From Vibrio quintilis (GTDB taxonomy: Bacteria; Pseudomonadota; Gammaproteobacteria; Enterobacterales; Vibrionaceae): a stretch of 64,000 bases of DNA. The position numbers and the translations under genes were made by a program. Below the pieces are notes generated by a model that ran no database searches, was not told the origin of the DNA, and saw only the letters and a list, made by a program, of their open reading frames with translations. The DNA is taken from assembly GCF_024529975.1 (NCBI RefSeq), contig NZ_AP024897.1, positions 2,418,001 through 2,482,000 of the forward strand, written 5' to 3'. Numbering within the stretch: the first letter of the stretch is position 1; every line of letters begins with the position of its first letter. Below, piece after piece: positions 17,550 through 27,472 of this stretch.

Positions 17550-19892
17550 ATGAAATTCATAGCATGGTTGCCCCTGGGGGTGCTGGTCTTTATTTCCGGA
17601 ACAAACCGGGCAGAAAATGTGTCAGTCCGGTATGAAACACAGCATGTCGATGTGCGCCATCTCCGGGAGCAGGATAGGGTTGACGACATACCAGACACAA
17701 AGCCGGATACCACAGCACTCTGGTATTACATCCGTGAGAACAAAAAAGCATGGGCCAGGCAGGAATCTGAACAACTGAAATTGCACCATCCCCGCTGGCA
17801 GCCTGAACCGGCACTGAAAGAGGCACTGGCCGAACTGTTCAGAAAAAAAACCAGGCAGGAACTGGCATTTACCCGGGTCAGCCAGACGGATGAAGAAACA
17901 TGGCCCACACTATCATCAGATCTGGTCAGGCTGGCTTCGGAATATGCGTTCAGTACCGGAAAAATCAAATATCACAGCCTGATGGGCTGGATTTTCATTC
18001 AAAGGAAAGCTTACGCATCCGCCATCAAACATTTCAGTGTCATTGAACAGAAAAAAATATCCGCTCCGGAGAAAACCGACGATGAGATACAGGACCAGGA
18101 CAATGCGGGAGAAGGCATCCGTATTGCTGTCGCCGGGCTGGTCTCAACAGCAATACAGGATGACGAACCACAGCGCCTGTATGCACTGGCAAAACAATAT
18201 CCGCAGCAACCTGTCAGTGAGTTTACCGATAACCGGGCCTGGGAATATTATGAGCAGGAACAATATGCCAGAGCCCTGAAGTGGTTTGAATTTTCACACA
18301 ATTATTTTGCACAGGTCGTCACCCTGAAACAACTGGAGCGGGAACAGGAAGCCGGAGAGCTGGCCTGTGCTCATTTGTCCATTGAACAGCTCCCCGGTTT
18401 TTGCGCTGACAGCTATGCGCAAAAGCAGGCTGAGCTGTTTGACCAGAAGCAGTATCAGGCCAGCCTGCAGGCCGCCGCAAAAATCAGCGCTATTCAGCCA
18501 TTAAATGATGACCAGTCCGGACTCGTCGCCTGGGCGCATTATCACCTCGGACACAGAGATCAAAGTGTGAGGGCTTTTATCCGCCTGATCGCGCAGGAGC
18601 CGGATAATGTCGATTATGCAGAAATCCTGACTAAACTTCTGGGAAGCGATTCCCCTGAACTACAACAGTTAGCGGCACAATATCCGCTGATTGAAGATGA
18701 AATCAAAGCCACACAGCTGGAATCAGCATGGCTACGCAAACAGTTTGACCGGTTTGACAGGCTGCAGTACCAGCCTGAAACGCATCAGAATCTGACACTG
18801 GAATCCGGGCTGAGCTGGCGAAAGACTAAAAGTGATGATGCAATAGCCAGTACCCGCTCTCAAAGCTATTACACCGGTTTTTCTGCCAACTGGTATCAAT
18901 ACCTTGCGGGGGTGCGTATTGATTACCGAAAAACGGAAAGTGAGACTCCGGACACCGGGGAATGGTATGGTCTGCAACCATTAAATCAGCCATTTACAGC
19001 ACAACATCAGGTCAGGAAAACAGGATTCAGCGCTTATCTCAAACATCAGGGCCAACACTGGAATCTGCTGGCCGGACTGAGCTACCACAAACCCGCAGAC
19101 AACTTTCAGTCACAGCTCAGCGGGAAGCTTTCTGTGGTCCGGTTTTCACCGGAAATGACCGTTGCTGCAACCCTTTACCGGGAGCCGGTTACAGATAGCT
19201 TACTGAGTGAATCCGGCATGTTTAATCAGGCATCCCAGCGGTGGGGCGCGGTCCATGCCAATGGCGTGAAAGGTCAGATCTCCGTCCCGCTTCATCCGGC
19301 ATGGTCTGCCGGTTCTGAGCTTGACCTCGCCTGGCTTGAAGGTGAGCGGGTGAAAGCAAACCGGAAGCTGAACCTGACACTCAGCCTGACACATGATCTT
19401 ACCGGACATGAACAGACGCTGGATTATCTGCGGGTCAGCCCTTTTCTCAACTGGCTCAGCTATGACAACAATCAGAATACTTACACCACAGGTAATGGCG
19501 GTTATTTCAGTCCGGAGAATTTTATCAGCGCAGGCAGCAGGCTGAGTGTTCTGACAACAGAGAACCGTCGCTGGCAGGTCAAAGCCGGTCTGTCTCTCAG
19601 TTACAGAGCCAGCCAGCCGGGCAATCTTCGCCGTCTGCCCTATTCAACCCCTTCATTTCGTGTCCCACAAAGCTCTGACCGCGGTTTAAACATCAGCGGC
19701 GAACTGGAAGGACAGTTACGCTTAACCCCTCACTGGACGCTGGCCGGGCTGTTCAAAATCGCACATGGTGAAGACTACAGAGAGGCCAGCGCAGGCATCC
19801 AGCTACGCTGGAACTTCTCCGCAAAATCCGGCGTAACCAGCGATATCCTGATTTCGTCATCGCCCTATCAGGCTGACTATGCCTGGTATTAG
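17550..19892 (+). CDS. TPR / outer-membrane beta-barrel export protein (BcsC- or PgaA-like)
   Basis: 780 residues. A signal-type N-terminus (MKFIAWLPLGVLVFISGTNR) is followed by helical repeats of TPR type from about 130 to 400 (ALKWFEFSHNYFAQVVTLKQ; WAHYHLGHRDQSVRAFIRLI). The C-terminal ~370 residues are alternating beta strands ending in ...YQADYAWY, as expected for an outer-membrane barrel. This is the architecture of BcsC, PgaA and NfrA, which guide a polymer through periplasm and outer membrane. It is 10 bp downstream of bcsB in the same operon, so it is the probable exporter. It is shorter than typical BcsC (~1150 residues), which leaves room for a different polymer. Confidence 0.72.
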   Translation: MKFIAWLPLGVLVFISGTNRAENVSVRYETQHVDVRHLREQDRVDDIPDTKPDTTALWYYIRENKKAWARQESEQLKLHHPRWQPEPALKEALAELFRKKTRQELAFTRVSQTDEETWPTLSSDLVRLASEYAFSTGKIKYHSLMGWIFIQRKAYASAIKHFSVIEQKKISAPEKTDDEIQDQDNAGEGIRIAVAGLVSTAIQDDEPQRLYALAKQYPQQPVSEFTDNRAWEYYEQEQYARALKWFEFSHNYFAQVVTLKQLEREQEAGELACAHLSIEQLPGFCADSYAQKQAELFDQKQYQASLQAAAKISAIQPLNDDQSGLVAWAHYHLGHRDQSVRAFIRLIAQEPDNVDYAEILTKLLGSDSPELQQLAAQYPLIEDEIKATQLESAWLRKQFDRFDRLQYQPETHQNLTLESGLSWRKTKSDDAIASTRSQSYYTGFSANWYQYLAGVRIDYRKTESETPDTGEWYGLQPLNQPFTAQHQVRKTGFSAYLKHQGQHWNLLAGLSYHKPADNFQSQLSGKLSVVRFSPEMTVAATLYREPVTDSLLSESGMFNQASQRWGAVHANGVKGQISVPLHPAWSAGSELDLAWLEGERVKANRKLNLTLSLTHDLTGHEQTLDYLRVSPFLNWLSYDNNQNTYTTGNGGYFSPENFISAGSRLSVLTTENRRWQVKAGLSLSYRASQPGNLRRLPYSTPSFRVPQSSDRGLNISGELEGQLRLTPHWTLAGLFKIAHGEDYREASAGIQLRWNFSAKSGVTSDILISSSPYQADYAWY

Positions 19893-20019
19893 TCTGTCTT
19901 TTCGTACCCGGTCAATTGTACCCGGTCAATTGATCCCGGTAAGTTTACCGGTTCAATCCTGTGTATTGCGCTGGCACTGAGCGGGATAACCACATTTAAA
20001 TTGCGCAAATCAACACCCG

Positions 20020-20814
20020 CTAAACCAGAGAAACCGCCCAGAGATGTTCATAAATAAGCTTTGCTGTCATCAGCATGGTCACTGAAATAAACACCGGCCG
20101 CACGATACGGTGACCATGGGAAATCACAAACCGGCTTCCGGCCAGTGAACCAGCGATTTGACCGACTCCCATCACAATACCCAGCGTATAATCAACATGA
20201 CCCAGAATAATAAACAGGATCAGCGACACAAGGTTTCCGGCCAGATTCAGCGGCTTGGTCATCATGCTTGCCTGCCGGATGGTGTAACCCAACAGAATGA
20301 CAAAAGCAATCATCCACAGCGAGCCGGTACCGGGGCCAAAAAAACCGTTATAAAAGCCAATCAATAAGCCACACCACACCATAAACCGGGAGGAAGAGAT
20401 CTTCGGCTGTGCTGCCGTCACCGATTTCAGCTGTTTTGACAACACGGAATAAAGTGTGATGGCACACATCAGTACCGGCAACAAAATTTCCATGGATTCC
20501 TTATCAATCAGACTCACAGCAAAAGACCCGGCCAGTGCTCCGGCAGATGCACAAATAATCCCCGTCATCAGTCCTTTGCGCGGCAACGACTGACCGGACA
20601 AAAAAATCACGGATGTCGTCAGTTCCCCGACAACCGCCTGCAACCGGTTAGTGCCGAGAACCGCCATCGGCGGTAAACCGGCCAGCAGTAATGCCGGCAC
20701 GGTAATAAGACCGCCGCCCCCGGCGATTGCATCAACGATCCCGGCAATCACCGAAATCACAAACAAAAACAAATAAATCCCATCTCCGGAATTCAACAGC
20801 GATACGTATTCCAT
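20020..20814 (-). CDS. TSUP family (TauE/SafE, YfcA-like) membrane permease
   Basis: 264 residues from MEYVSLLN (AGGAGAG upstream; the ATG at 20850 lacks a site). About eight hydrophobic helices form two repeats with the family signatures GIVDAIAGGGGLITVPALL and GFYNGFFGPGTGSLWMIAF. TSUP proteins export or import sulfur-containing or organic anions. The substrate is not predictable here. The divergent LysR gene across a 143-bp gap is the likely regulator. Confidence 0.88.
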   Translation of the reverse strand: MEYVSLLNSGDGIYLFLFVISVIAGIVDAIAGGGGLITVPALLLAGLPPMAVLGTNRLQAVVGELTTSVIFLSGQSLPRKGLMTGIICASAGALAGSFAVSLIDKESMEILLPVLMCAITLYSVLSKQLKSVTAAQPKISSSRFMVWCGLLIGFYNGFFGPGTGSLWMIAFVILLGYTIRQASMMTKPLNLAGNLVSLILFIILGHVDYTLGIVMGVGQIAGSLAGSRFVISHGHRIVRPVFISVTMLMTAKLIYEHLWAVSLV

Positions 20815-20957
20815 AGTCTCTCCTGTGACAACGAATTCAATCAGTGACATCCTGCGACCCGGTTCTTTCCTGCTCTCCGGGACTGTTTACCGTTGTAACA
20901 TGTGAGAGTATGTAGTTAAATTAACGCATTCTTATTTAATCATTAAGATTAAACTTA

Positions 20958-21869
20958 ATGCTGACTTCAAAAGATATCGAATTTTTCATCACTATCGCCG
21001 CCAGTAAATCGCTGGCCGCAGCCGCCAGAAAAATGAATGTCACTCCGCCAGGTGTGTCCCAGCGTTTGCAGCAGATTGAACGAAAGCTGGGTGTGACGCT
21101 GGTCGAAAGAAATGCCCGCTCAATTTCACTCACCGCGGAAGGTGAGCTGTTTGCCCGCAAAGGACAGCATATCCTGACGGAGCTGGAAGACCTGCATCAG
21201 GATGTGTCTGATGCAAAGCAGGCGATTGCCGGCGATCTTAAAATCGTCTCGCCGCTGGGGCTTGGCATTTATCATATCGGCCCGCTGATTGCGGAATTTC
21301 AGCGCCTCTACCCTGCGGTCAATGTGGAACTGAATTTGTCCGATGCACCAAAGTGGTCTGCACACCACAGCCCCGACATCATGCTTTATATCGGGCATCT
21401 GCAGGACTCATCGCTGAAAAGAGTGGTATTAGCCAAAAACAGACGGCTGTTACTGGCTGCACCGTCCTATATTGCATCCGCCCCTGATTTAAATCATCCC
21501 GGCGATCTGGCGCACCACCGCTGTATTGCCCTGCGGGAAAATGATGAAGATGCCACCATGTGGCGCTTTACTCACCGTGAATCCGCCCATGTCACCAGCG
21601 TCCGGATTACACCGGTGCTGTCAAGCAACGTCGGACAGGTGACAAAAGACTGGAGTCTGGCCGGACAAGGGATTATTCAGCGTTCACAATGGGATGTCCG
21701 GACTGAACTGGAAGCCGGCACCCTCACCGAAATCCTGCCGTGTTATCAGCTGGCGGATGCTGATATCGTTGCCCTGCTTTCTTCGGAGCGCCTTCGCCGC
21801 CCCGGAAAAGTGACCGTTTTTCTGTCGTTTCTGCAACAACAGCTCCCGGCCCGGCTAAATGCAGGATAG
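20958..21869 (+). CDS. LysR family transcriptional regulator
   Basis: 303 residues. The N-terminal winged helix-turn-helix is clear (AASKSLAAAARKMNVTPPGV, then VSQRLQQIERKLGVTLVERN). The C-terminal part is a two-lobed effector domain (GDLKIVSPLGLGIYHIGPLI ... GQGIIQRSQWDV). It is divergent from the TSUP permease, the classical arrangement for a LysR regulator and its target. The shared gap contains AT-rich dyads (TTAATCATTAA) that could be binding sites. Confidence 0.88.
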   Translation: MLTSKDIEFFITIAASKSLAAAARKMNVTPPGVSQRLQQIERKLGVTLVERNARSISLTAEGELFARKGQHILTELEDLHQDVSDAKQAIAGDLKIVSPLGLGIYHIGPLIAEFQRLYPAVNVELNLSDAPKWSAHHSPDIMLYIGHLQDSSLKRVVLAKNRRLLLAAPSYIASAPDLNHPGDLAHHRCIALRENDEDATMWRFTHRESAHVTSVRITPVLSSNVGQVTKDWSLAGQGIIQRSQWDVRTELEAGTLTEILPCYQLADADIVALLSSERLRRPGKVTVFLSFLQQQLPARLNAG

Positions 21870-21953
21870 GAGATACCCGGAGAATCATGTACCCTGTCGT
21901 CCGGACAGCACAGAGCTTCTTTCTCAGCAAACATCAAGATACAGAGAAAACAC

Positions 21954-23795
21954 GTGAAATATATTAATTATCTGGCGGGCTTTATCGTCCTTGGCATCAC
22001 CACCTGGATTGGCATGATCGTGTTTGACGATACCCCACACCGCCCGGCACCTCCTGAAGTAAATGCCTTTGATCAAAGCGTATTTCATCTGATTGAAAAC
22101 AGCTCCCGTGATGAAGTCTGCCGGTATATACAACAGCACCGTCACCAGATTCAGTTTCCTGACGACTTAATTCATCAGGTACTGGACACCGGAACTTTCC
22201 TGTCTGCAACCTGCCTGTTCAGGGCTTTTCCAAAACGTTATCAGAAAGCGCTTCAGGCACAATGGAAACACGCCCTGTTGCAGGGAGATGTACAGCAGGT
22301 CAGAGCACTGACAGAGCTGGGCGTGGATATCCGTCAGCCGGTTCAAATCATGTCCGATCAAAAAGTACCGCAGATGGCCACGATTATTACCGGAGAAAAA
22401 ACAGTCACGCGGCTTGAGACCCGTCAGGTACAGGAAAAGAAATCTCTGAGTTATCACTCAGCTTTGAACGCAAATGACCGGATACTCAGAACCCTGCCCC
22501 ATCATCCGAAAACTGTTTCAGCCCTTGTCAAAGATACGATTTATACCTACGACTATATCCATTTTCCTCAGTCACTGACCCCGGAAGCCCGCAGGATGAT
22601 GCTTGAAGGCAAAAGAGTCGACAATATTTTCGAAGATTACATAATTCTCAATTACACCCCGATGCAAATTGCGGTCAGGAACCATCATGATGATCTGATT
22701 GAGCTGCTGTACCACAGAGGCGGCGATATATTCAGACTGACAGACGGTACGCCCGCCATACAGTTAATCGATAATGAAGCATTCGTCCGCCGTCTGTTTG
22801 CTGAACACTCAGAACTGCCACCGCCCGGCCCGGCAATCATTCGTGATGATCTCAAACGCTTTCTGGCCGGTTTCAACCCGCAAACAGCTGATTTATCTTA
22901 TCTGTCGATGCTGGCAACGTACTTCAATGCAGAGCAAATCTTAAACTGGATGAAACAGCATCAATTGCTGGTCACCGGCTGGCACCGCACGCTGAGTGCC
23001 GCACTGTCCTGTATACCCAAACGACCTGAAAATGTGCTGAAAAGCGTTTTAAATGACGGGGCAGATTTAAATCAGCAGATATCCGGAGAAGCCGTTTCCG
23101 TATGGCTCCGGCAACAACTTTTACCCCTGAGAGGAACAACACCGGCATTACGTGAAGACTTCATCACCCGTCTTCACCTGCAGGATCAGCACATGTACTC
23201 TCTGGACACTTTGATCAAAAAAATACTTTCAGCAACGGGGAATGCTTCCGGTGAACTCATTTTTGAGCAATACCGTTTGCACAGAAAACCCATCCACCGG
23301 GCCGCGATTAACGGAGATATCCGGACCTTAAAAGCACGCCTTGCACACAACCCCGCCGTCATACAGCAAAAAGATGATCAGGGTAAAGATGCGGTATTTC
23401 TGCTGCTTGAGTATCACAGGATGAAGTATTTGCCGGAACTGCCTCAACCGGAAAAATATATCAATACCGAGACAAATGCGGGTGAGACCCCGTTGATATA
23501 CGCCGCCCAAAAACTGGATATGCCGCTGATGAAAAAACTGATTTGGTATGGTGCCAGTCTGAAAACCCAACGCCACAATTGTGACGCCGTCACTTATGTG
23601 TTTCAGCACACCCCGGCCCTGCGGGCAAGAAAACAGCTCAGAGCCAGATTAAAGTTAATCACCAACCGGGCAATGAGGCTGCCGGAAAAAGACGGCCAAT
23701 ATGAAGAGATGCTGCTGTTATTACAAAAAACCAGACAGGCTCAGGCCTTACCAGCCTGCCAGGACAAAGAGATGTCCCGGTTCAGTCAAACATGA
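21954..23795 (+). CDS. Membrane-anchored ankyrin-repeat protein
   Basis: 613 residues. A single N-terminal hydrophobic helix (YLAGFIVLGITTWIGMIVF) anchors it. Ankyrin-like repeats are recognisable at about 225-250 (YTPMQIAVRNHHDDLIELLY) and 505-535 (AGETPLIYAAQKLDMPLMKK), with weaker ones elsewhere. Such proteins mediate protein contacts at the envelope, and some serve as immunity or inhibitor proteins. No enzyme motif is seen and the partner is unknown. It follows the LysR gene by 84 bp on the same strand but has no evident functional tie. Confidence 0.65.
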   Translation: MKYINYLAGFIVLGITTWIGMIVFDDTPHRPAPPEVNAFDQSVFHLIENSSRDEVCRYIQQHRHQIQFPDDLIHQVLDTGTFLSATCLFRAFPKRYQKALQAQWKHALLQGDVQQVRALTELGVDIRQPVQIMSDQKVPQMATIITGEKTVTRLETRQVQEKKSLSYHSALNANDRILRTLPHHPKTVSALVKDTIYTYDYIHFPQSLTPEARRMMLEGKRVDNIFEDYIILNYTPMQIAVRNHHDDLIELLYHRGGDIFRLTDGTPAIQLIDNEAFVRRLFAEHSELPPPGPAIIRDDLKRFLAGFNPQTADLSYLSMLATYFNAEQILNWMKQHQLLVTGWHRTLSAALSCIPKRPENVLKSVLNDGADLNQQISGEAVSVWLRQQLLPLRGTTPALREDFITRLHLQDQHMYSLDTLIKKILSATGNASGELIFEQYRLHRKPIHRAAINGDIRTLKARLAHNPAVIQQKDDQGKDAVFLLLEYHRMKYLPELPQPEKYINTETNAGETPLIYAAQKLDMPLMKKLIWYGASLKTQRHNCDAVTYVFQHTPALRARKQLRARLKLITNRAMRLPEKDGQYEEMLLLLQKTRQAQALPACQDKEMSRFSQT

Positions 23796-24021
23796 CCGGA
23801 TGCAACGTTCACTGATATCTGAATACAGACAGCATACGCGCTTGATCGCCGCCCGGTGCAAAATTTGAGCAACAGATAGCAAAAATGAACCGGAATATGC
23901 GATTAAACCACAGCTTTGAATGAGATCAGCCGTTTCAGTTTAAAGACCATATCAGCCTTAAAAACTGTACCTTCGGTTTTTTGGTTATAAACTTAAACGA
24001 ATAATACAAAAGGATCTCGTC

Positions 24022-24210
24022 ATGACTTTACTGGAACAAGCACAGGCGCTGTTAGAATCCCCCGTTACCCTGGAAACACTGAATCAGCTGGAGGCACTGG
24101 CAGACAAGGCTGACGGAAAAGAGAAAGAAGCAATCGGTGATCTGATTGAAACCGCAATCATCGGTGCCCCGGTCGATGTGATTGAGCAATATCAGGCCTC
24201 TTTAATCTGA
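24022..24210 (+). CDS. Small acidic hypothetical protein (62 aa)
   Basis: MTLLEQAQALLESPVTLETL begins a short, helical, acidic protein with an AAAGGA site about 9 nt before the ATG. Codon use looks coding and no overlapping longer gene exists. I do not recognise the family. Confidence 0.6.
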   Translation: MTLLEQAQALLESPVTLETLNQLEALADKADGKEKEAIGDLIETAIIGAPVDVIEQYQASLI

Positions 24211-24376
24211 TCCGGCACATTTTTTCAGTCTCTGCCAACTCACAAAACCATCGGTTATCGTCACAGAAAAACAGACCAGCGTCGCAAAACGGTTGATTAT
24301 CAGGCGAATAAGACTTATCGCCTGACCGGGTTTGATTAATCTTATAAGAAGCATCAGATAACAGGATGAAGTTTAG

Positions 24377-25783
24377 ATGGCGAACGGGAAGAAGATCGCT
24401 GAAAGAAAGTATTATCTGACATTGTACGTGATGGCAGGCGGTAAGTACCTGAATACCGCCACCATCGTATTCGGCGTCACTTTGCTGATTGCAGATATAA
24501 CCGGAAGCTCCGTCTTTTCACACATCCACCCTGCGTTAGCTGCCACCAATCCAATCGCGATTATCATCGCTTTAATCCTGTGTATGACTCATCTTCTGTA
24601 TCAGGTGAAATTCCACAAACCCATCCTGCTGTTATCCGTTGCCCTGCTGGCAGGATTAATCAGTTTTTTTGATTTTGGTTTTAATTTTTTCTTTCACGAC
24701 GATGTGAGTTCTATCGCCCGTTATCTGTTGAGTCAAATAGACAGGGGCCGGTTTGATACCGTTGGCAATAATATGATTCTGACGTTTATGATCTATGTTG
24801 TGGCGATTATATTCCGTCTGTTTCGAAAATATTATACGTTCCAGTTTCTCATGCTGACCGGACTGGCCATTCCTTTTACTGCCGGACTGGGTCACTTTTT
24901 TGATTTAGAGCAGCTGTATTTTAAGATGTCGGTTTCAACCGTCGCAATCTGTTTTATGGTTGCGCTTTCCGGGCTGGGGCTGTCAGCCAATAAAGGCGCA
25001 ATTAAACTGTTCATGACGCCAAATCTGGTTGGACTGGTTGCCAGAACGCAATTCCTTCTTTCTCTCTCATTTTGCATCATTGTCGGCATTTCCCTGCCCA
25101 ATCTGACAGACAATATGGATTTTTTCTCGGCGTACGAAATATTTGTCACTCTGGCAACAATCTTTATATCCGTCCTGATTTATATCAGCACCATCATTTT
25201 GGGCAGGTCGGAACAAAAAAAGAAACTGGCAGAAAAAGAGATGCAACGTCTGCTGATCACCGATCCGTTAACCGGATTATATAACCGGCGAGGGTTGGAC
25301 CATGAAATACAGAAAGCCCTGAACTTTCAGTCCAGATATGGCGGGGATATTTCCATTCTGATTCTGGATCTGGACCACTTTAAATCCGTCAATGATCGTT
25401 TCGGACATGATACCGGCGATTTATTTCTGCAAACCGCGGCAGCTGTTTTCAAGTCTGAAGTAAGAAAAAATGATGTTGTCAGCCGGTATGGTGGCGAAGA
25501 GTTTTTAATCCTGTTACCCAACACACCGGAAAGACATGCCAAAACCGTCGCTGAAAAATTAAGAACCGCGCTGGAATCAAAGGACTTCAGCATTCTGTGT
25601 GGTCAGGCATATCATCAAACCGTTTCAATTGGCGGTACCACAATTTCCCCCTCACAGCCAGATATCGACAGTTCAATCAAACAAGCCGATCAAATGCTTT
25701 ATCAGGCGAAAAGCAGCGGCAGAAACCGTTCGGTCATTTACCAGGATACCGGCACCGGTCATGTATCGTTTCTCAAGCATTAA
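24377..25783 (+). CDS. Membrane diguanylate cyclase (GGDEF)
   Basis: 468 residues. The N-terminal ~285 residues hold about seven or eight hydrophobic helices forming a membrane sensor. A GGDEF domain follows from LLITDPLTGLYNRRGLDHEI. The active site is RYGGEEFLILL, and the inhibitory I-site RKND lies at the correct distance upstream, so the enzyme should make cyclic-di-GMP and be product-inhibited. No EAL domain is present. Cyclic-di-GMP could act on the PilZ domain of the BcsA encoded 10 kb away, though no direct link is shown. A decayed fragment of a similar gene lies at 26.4 kb. Confidence 0.92.
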   Translation: MANGKKIAERKYYLTLYVMAGGKYLNTATIVFGVTLLIADITGSSVFSHIHPALAATNPIAIIIALILCMTHLLYQVKFHKPILLLSVALLAGLISFFDFGFNFFFHDDVSSIARYLLSQIDRGRFDTVGNNMILTFMIYVVAIIFRLFRKYYTFQFLMLTGLAIPFTAGLGHFFDLEQLYFKMSVSTVAICFMVALSGLGLSANKGAIKLFMTPNLVGLVARTQFLLSLSFCIIVGISLPNLTDNMDFFSAYEIFVTLATIFISVLIYISTIILGRSEQKKKLAEKEMQRLLITDPLTGLYNRRGLDHEIQKALNFQSRYGGDISILILDLDHFKSVNDRFGHDTGDLFLQTAAAVFKSEVRKNDVVSRYGGEEFLILLPNTPERHAKTVAEKLRTALESKDFSILCGQAYHQTVSIGGTTISPSQPDIDSSIKQADQMLYQAKSSGRNRSVIYQDTGTGHVSFLKH

Positions 25784-25793
25784 TCCCCGGTTT

Positions 25794-26234
25794 TTACTCA
25801 GTCGCAGACCACATAGGATTGCCGCTGACGGTTTCCGTTACTTCCTCCTGCAGGACATCCCAATGTTCAACAATTTTACCGTTCTTCACCCGGAACATAT
25901 CCACTCCGACCATCGGTTTTGGTCCGGTTCCCTGCGCCCGGAAATGAAGCGCTACCATACCGGTCTCTTCATCAGCAATCACATGACCAATCTGATATTT
26001 AAAATTATCCGGCATCTTTTTCGTGAATCCCTTTAACACACCCGAACCATTCGGAAAGTTCGGATTATGCTGGATATAATCCGGGGAAAACCAGCGATCA
26101 ATTTCGTCGGCATCCCGGTCAATAAATACGGCTTTGACGCCAGCCAGAACAACCGCTTTTGCGGTTTGAGCTGCCATCGTACTCAGTGGGCAAACGGATA
26201 ACAGTAAGGCGATACAGATTGTTTTTATTTTCAT
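25794..26234 (-). CDS. Secreted SnoaL-like (NTF2-fold) protein
   Basis: 146 residues from MKIKTICIALLLSVCPLS, a clear signal peptide ending near TMAAQ. The mature part is a SnoaL/NTF2-like cone fold (IDRWFSPDYIQHNPNFPNGS ... VGVDMFRVKNGKIVEHWDVL), the pattern of polyketide-cyclase-related proteins with the His-Asn and EHWDV motifs. Function of periplasmic members is mostly unknown. The start at 26234 is preceded by GGAAG; the longer frame to 26321 lacks one and would bury the signal peptide. Confidence 0.82.
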   Translation of the reverse strand: MKIKTICIALLLSVCPLSTMAAQTAKAVVLAGVKAVFIDRDADEIDRWFSPDYIQHNPNFPNGSGVLKGFTKKMPDNFKYQIGHVIADEETGMVALHFRAQGTGPKPMVGVDMFRVKNGKIVEHWDVLQEEVTETVSGNPMWSATE

Positions 26235-26387
26235 CAGGTTCTTCCATCTTTCTCCAAAATGAATTTCATTAGAACGGATACCTTTCACCAGATAAACCTC
26301 ATTCTTATGCCAAACATTCATGACATATATTTGTTTTACATAAAATATGAAACCAGATGATTTATTACTGTCACCATAAAACGCCGC

Positions 26388-26450
26388 TCAAATAACACTT
26401 TATCAGGCCAAAAACAATGGCAGAAACCACCCGGTCACTGACCGGGATAA
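26388..26450 (+). pseudogene. C-terminal fragment of a GGDEF diguanylate cyclase gene
   Basis: The frame reads QITLYQAKNNGRNHPVTDRD, matching the typical GGDEF C-terminus and aligning with MLYQAKSSGRNRSVI at the end of the intact cyclase (about 25.7 kb). Only this tail remains. It runs directly into the hairpin repeat at 26446. Confidence 0.65.
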
Positions 26451-26491
26451 CCCAACAAACTGAAGATGCAGGGTTCAGGTTACCTGGGTAT
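26446..26491. repeat. ATACCCAA hairpin repeat, copy C
   Basis: GATAACCCAACAAACTGAAG...TTCAGGTTACCTGGGTATA is a member of the five-copy family. It abuts the GGDEF gene fragment and lies about 50 bp upstream of the GST gene. Confidence 0.7.
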
Positions 26492-26540
26492 AGTTCAACT
26501 GAAATTGATATGATTCATGACACTTTAAAAGGAACTCCTG

Positions 26541-27164
26541 ATGATTACACTGCATCATCTCAATCAATCCCGTTCAAAAAGAATTATCTGGCTGCTCGAA
26601 GAGCTTGGTGTGGACTACACAATCCGGGCTTATCAGCGTGATACGGCCACCAATTTAGCTCCTGCGGCATTGAAAGCCATTCACCCGTTAGGTAAATCGC
26701 CGGTGATTGAGGAAGACGGTTTTGTGCTGGCTGAATCGGGCGCAATTACCGAATCACTGATCGACAGATTTGCACCGGATACCCTTGCTCCACCAAGGGG
26801 AACACAGGCATTTGCTGAATATCAGCAATGGATACATTTTGCGGAAAGTTCAGCCATGGTACCAACCTTACTGAAAATCTTTCTGGCCATGGATGGCACT
26901 GAAACGCAGTTTCTTGCCGGTTATGCAGACACTGAACTGAAAAAAGTGATGGGCTATCTGGATCAGGTGCTCGCTGACAAAACTTACTTTGTCGCCGGAA
27001 AGCTCACCGGGGCAGATATCATGATGTCATTTATTCCGGAGCTGCTGGAACGTTTAGGTGTCCTTTCCGGTTATCCGAACCTGCAACGTTATCATCAGCA
27101 TTTATCGTCACTCCCACTTTATCAAAAAGCCAATCAGCTGGAAGCGCAGTACGATAACCAATAA
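26541..27164 (+). CDS. Glutathione S-transferase family protein
   Basis: 207 residues. The N-terminal thioredoxin-like domain starts MITLHHLNQSRSKRIIWLLE (catalytic Ser/Asn region), followed by GKSPVIEEDGFVLAESGAIT, which binds the gamma-glutamyl part of glutathione. The helical C-terminal domain holds FVAGKLTGADIMMSF, the N-capping box. AAAGGAAC lies upstream of the ATG. It differs from the other GST in this window and is more like the bacterial/yeast GTT-type group. The physiological substrate is unknown. Confidence 0.87.
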   Translation: MITLHHLNQSRSKRIIWLLEELGVDYTIRAYQRDTATNLAPAALKAIHPLGKSPVIEEDGFVLAESGAITESLIDRFAPDTLAPPRGTQAFAEYQQWIHFAESSAMVPTLLKIFLAMDGTETQFLAGYADTELKKVMGYLDQVLADKTYFVAGKLTGADIMMSFIPELLERLGVLSGYPNLQRYHQHLSSLPLYQKANQLEAQYDNQ

Positions 27165-27179
27165 ACGCTCTTTCATCCG

Positions 27180-27236
27180 CCCGCAAAACTGCGGGCCTGA
27201 CCAAAGCGGGTTGCTCATTCAGTGAACCCGCTTTTG
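27180..27236 (+). terminator. Tandem hairpins terminating the GST gene
   Basis: CCCGCA-aaac-TGCGGG is followed by AAGCGGGTT (27204-27212) / AACCCGCTT (27225-27233) plus a short T run. The second hairpin is a good intrinsic terminator for the gene ending at 27164. Confidence 0.75.
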
Positions 27237-27332
27237 CAGAAACATCAGCCAGAAACGTCAATGTAAACGGGATCCTGGTTCGTATGACAGGCACATCGCG
27301 ACTCAATCGATGAATAGTGCAAATTATTTCAA

Positions 27333-27372
27333 TAGACCCAAACAACCTGAAGATGCAGGCTGCTTGGGTATA
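27333..27372. repeat. ATACCCAA hairpin repeat, copy D
   Basis: ATAGACCCAAACAACCTGAA...GCTTGGGTATAT, with the same core as copies A-C (CCTGAAGATGCAGG). It lies between the GST terminator and the Usp gene. Confidence 0.7.
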
Positions 27373-27472
27373 TTAGCTCAAAGTGCCAAATCATCCCGTC
27401 GTCTTACAGATTATCTCGTCTTATTCCCCTCACTTTAAGCCCGTTTCTTCTACACTTACCTATAAGGTTGCT

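Noticed and set aside
19904..19944. Short tandem repeat ACCCGGTCAATTG after the exporter gene
   Set aside because: Two and a half imperfect 14-bp units; probably replication slippage with no further support for function.
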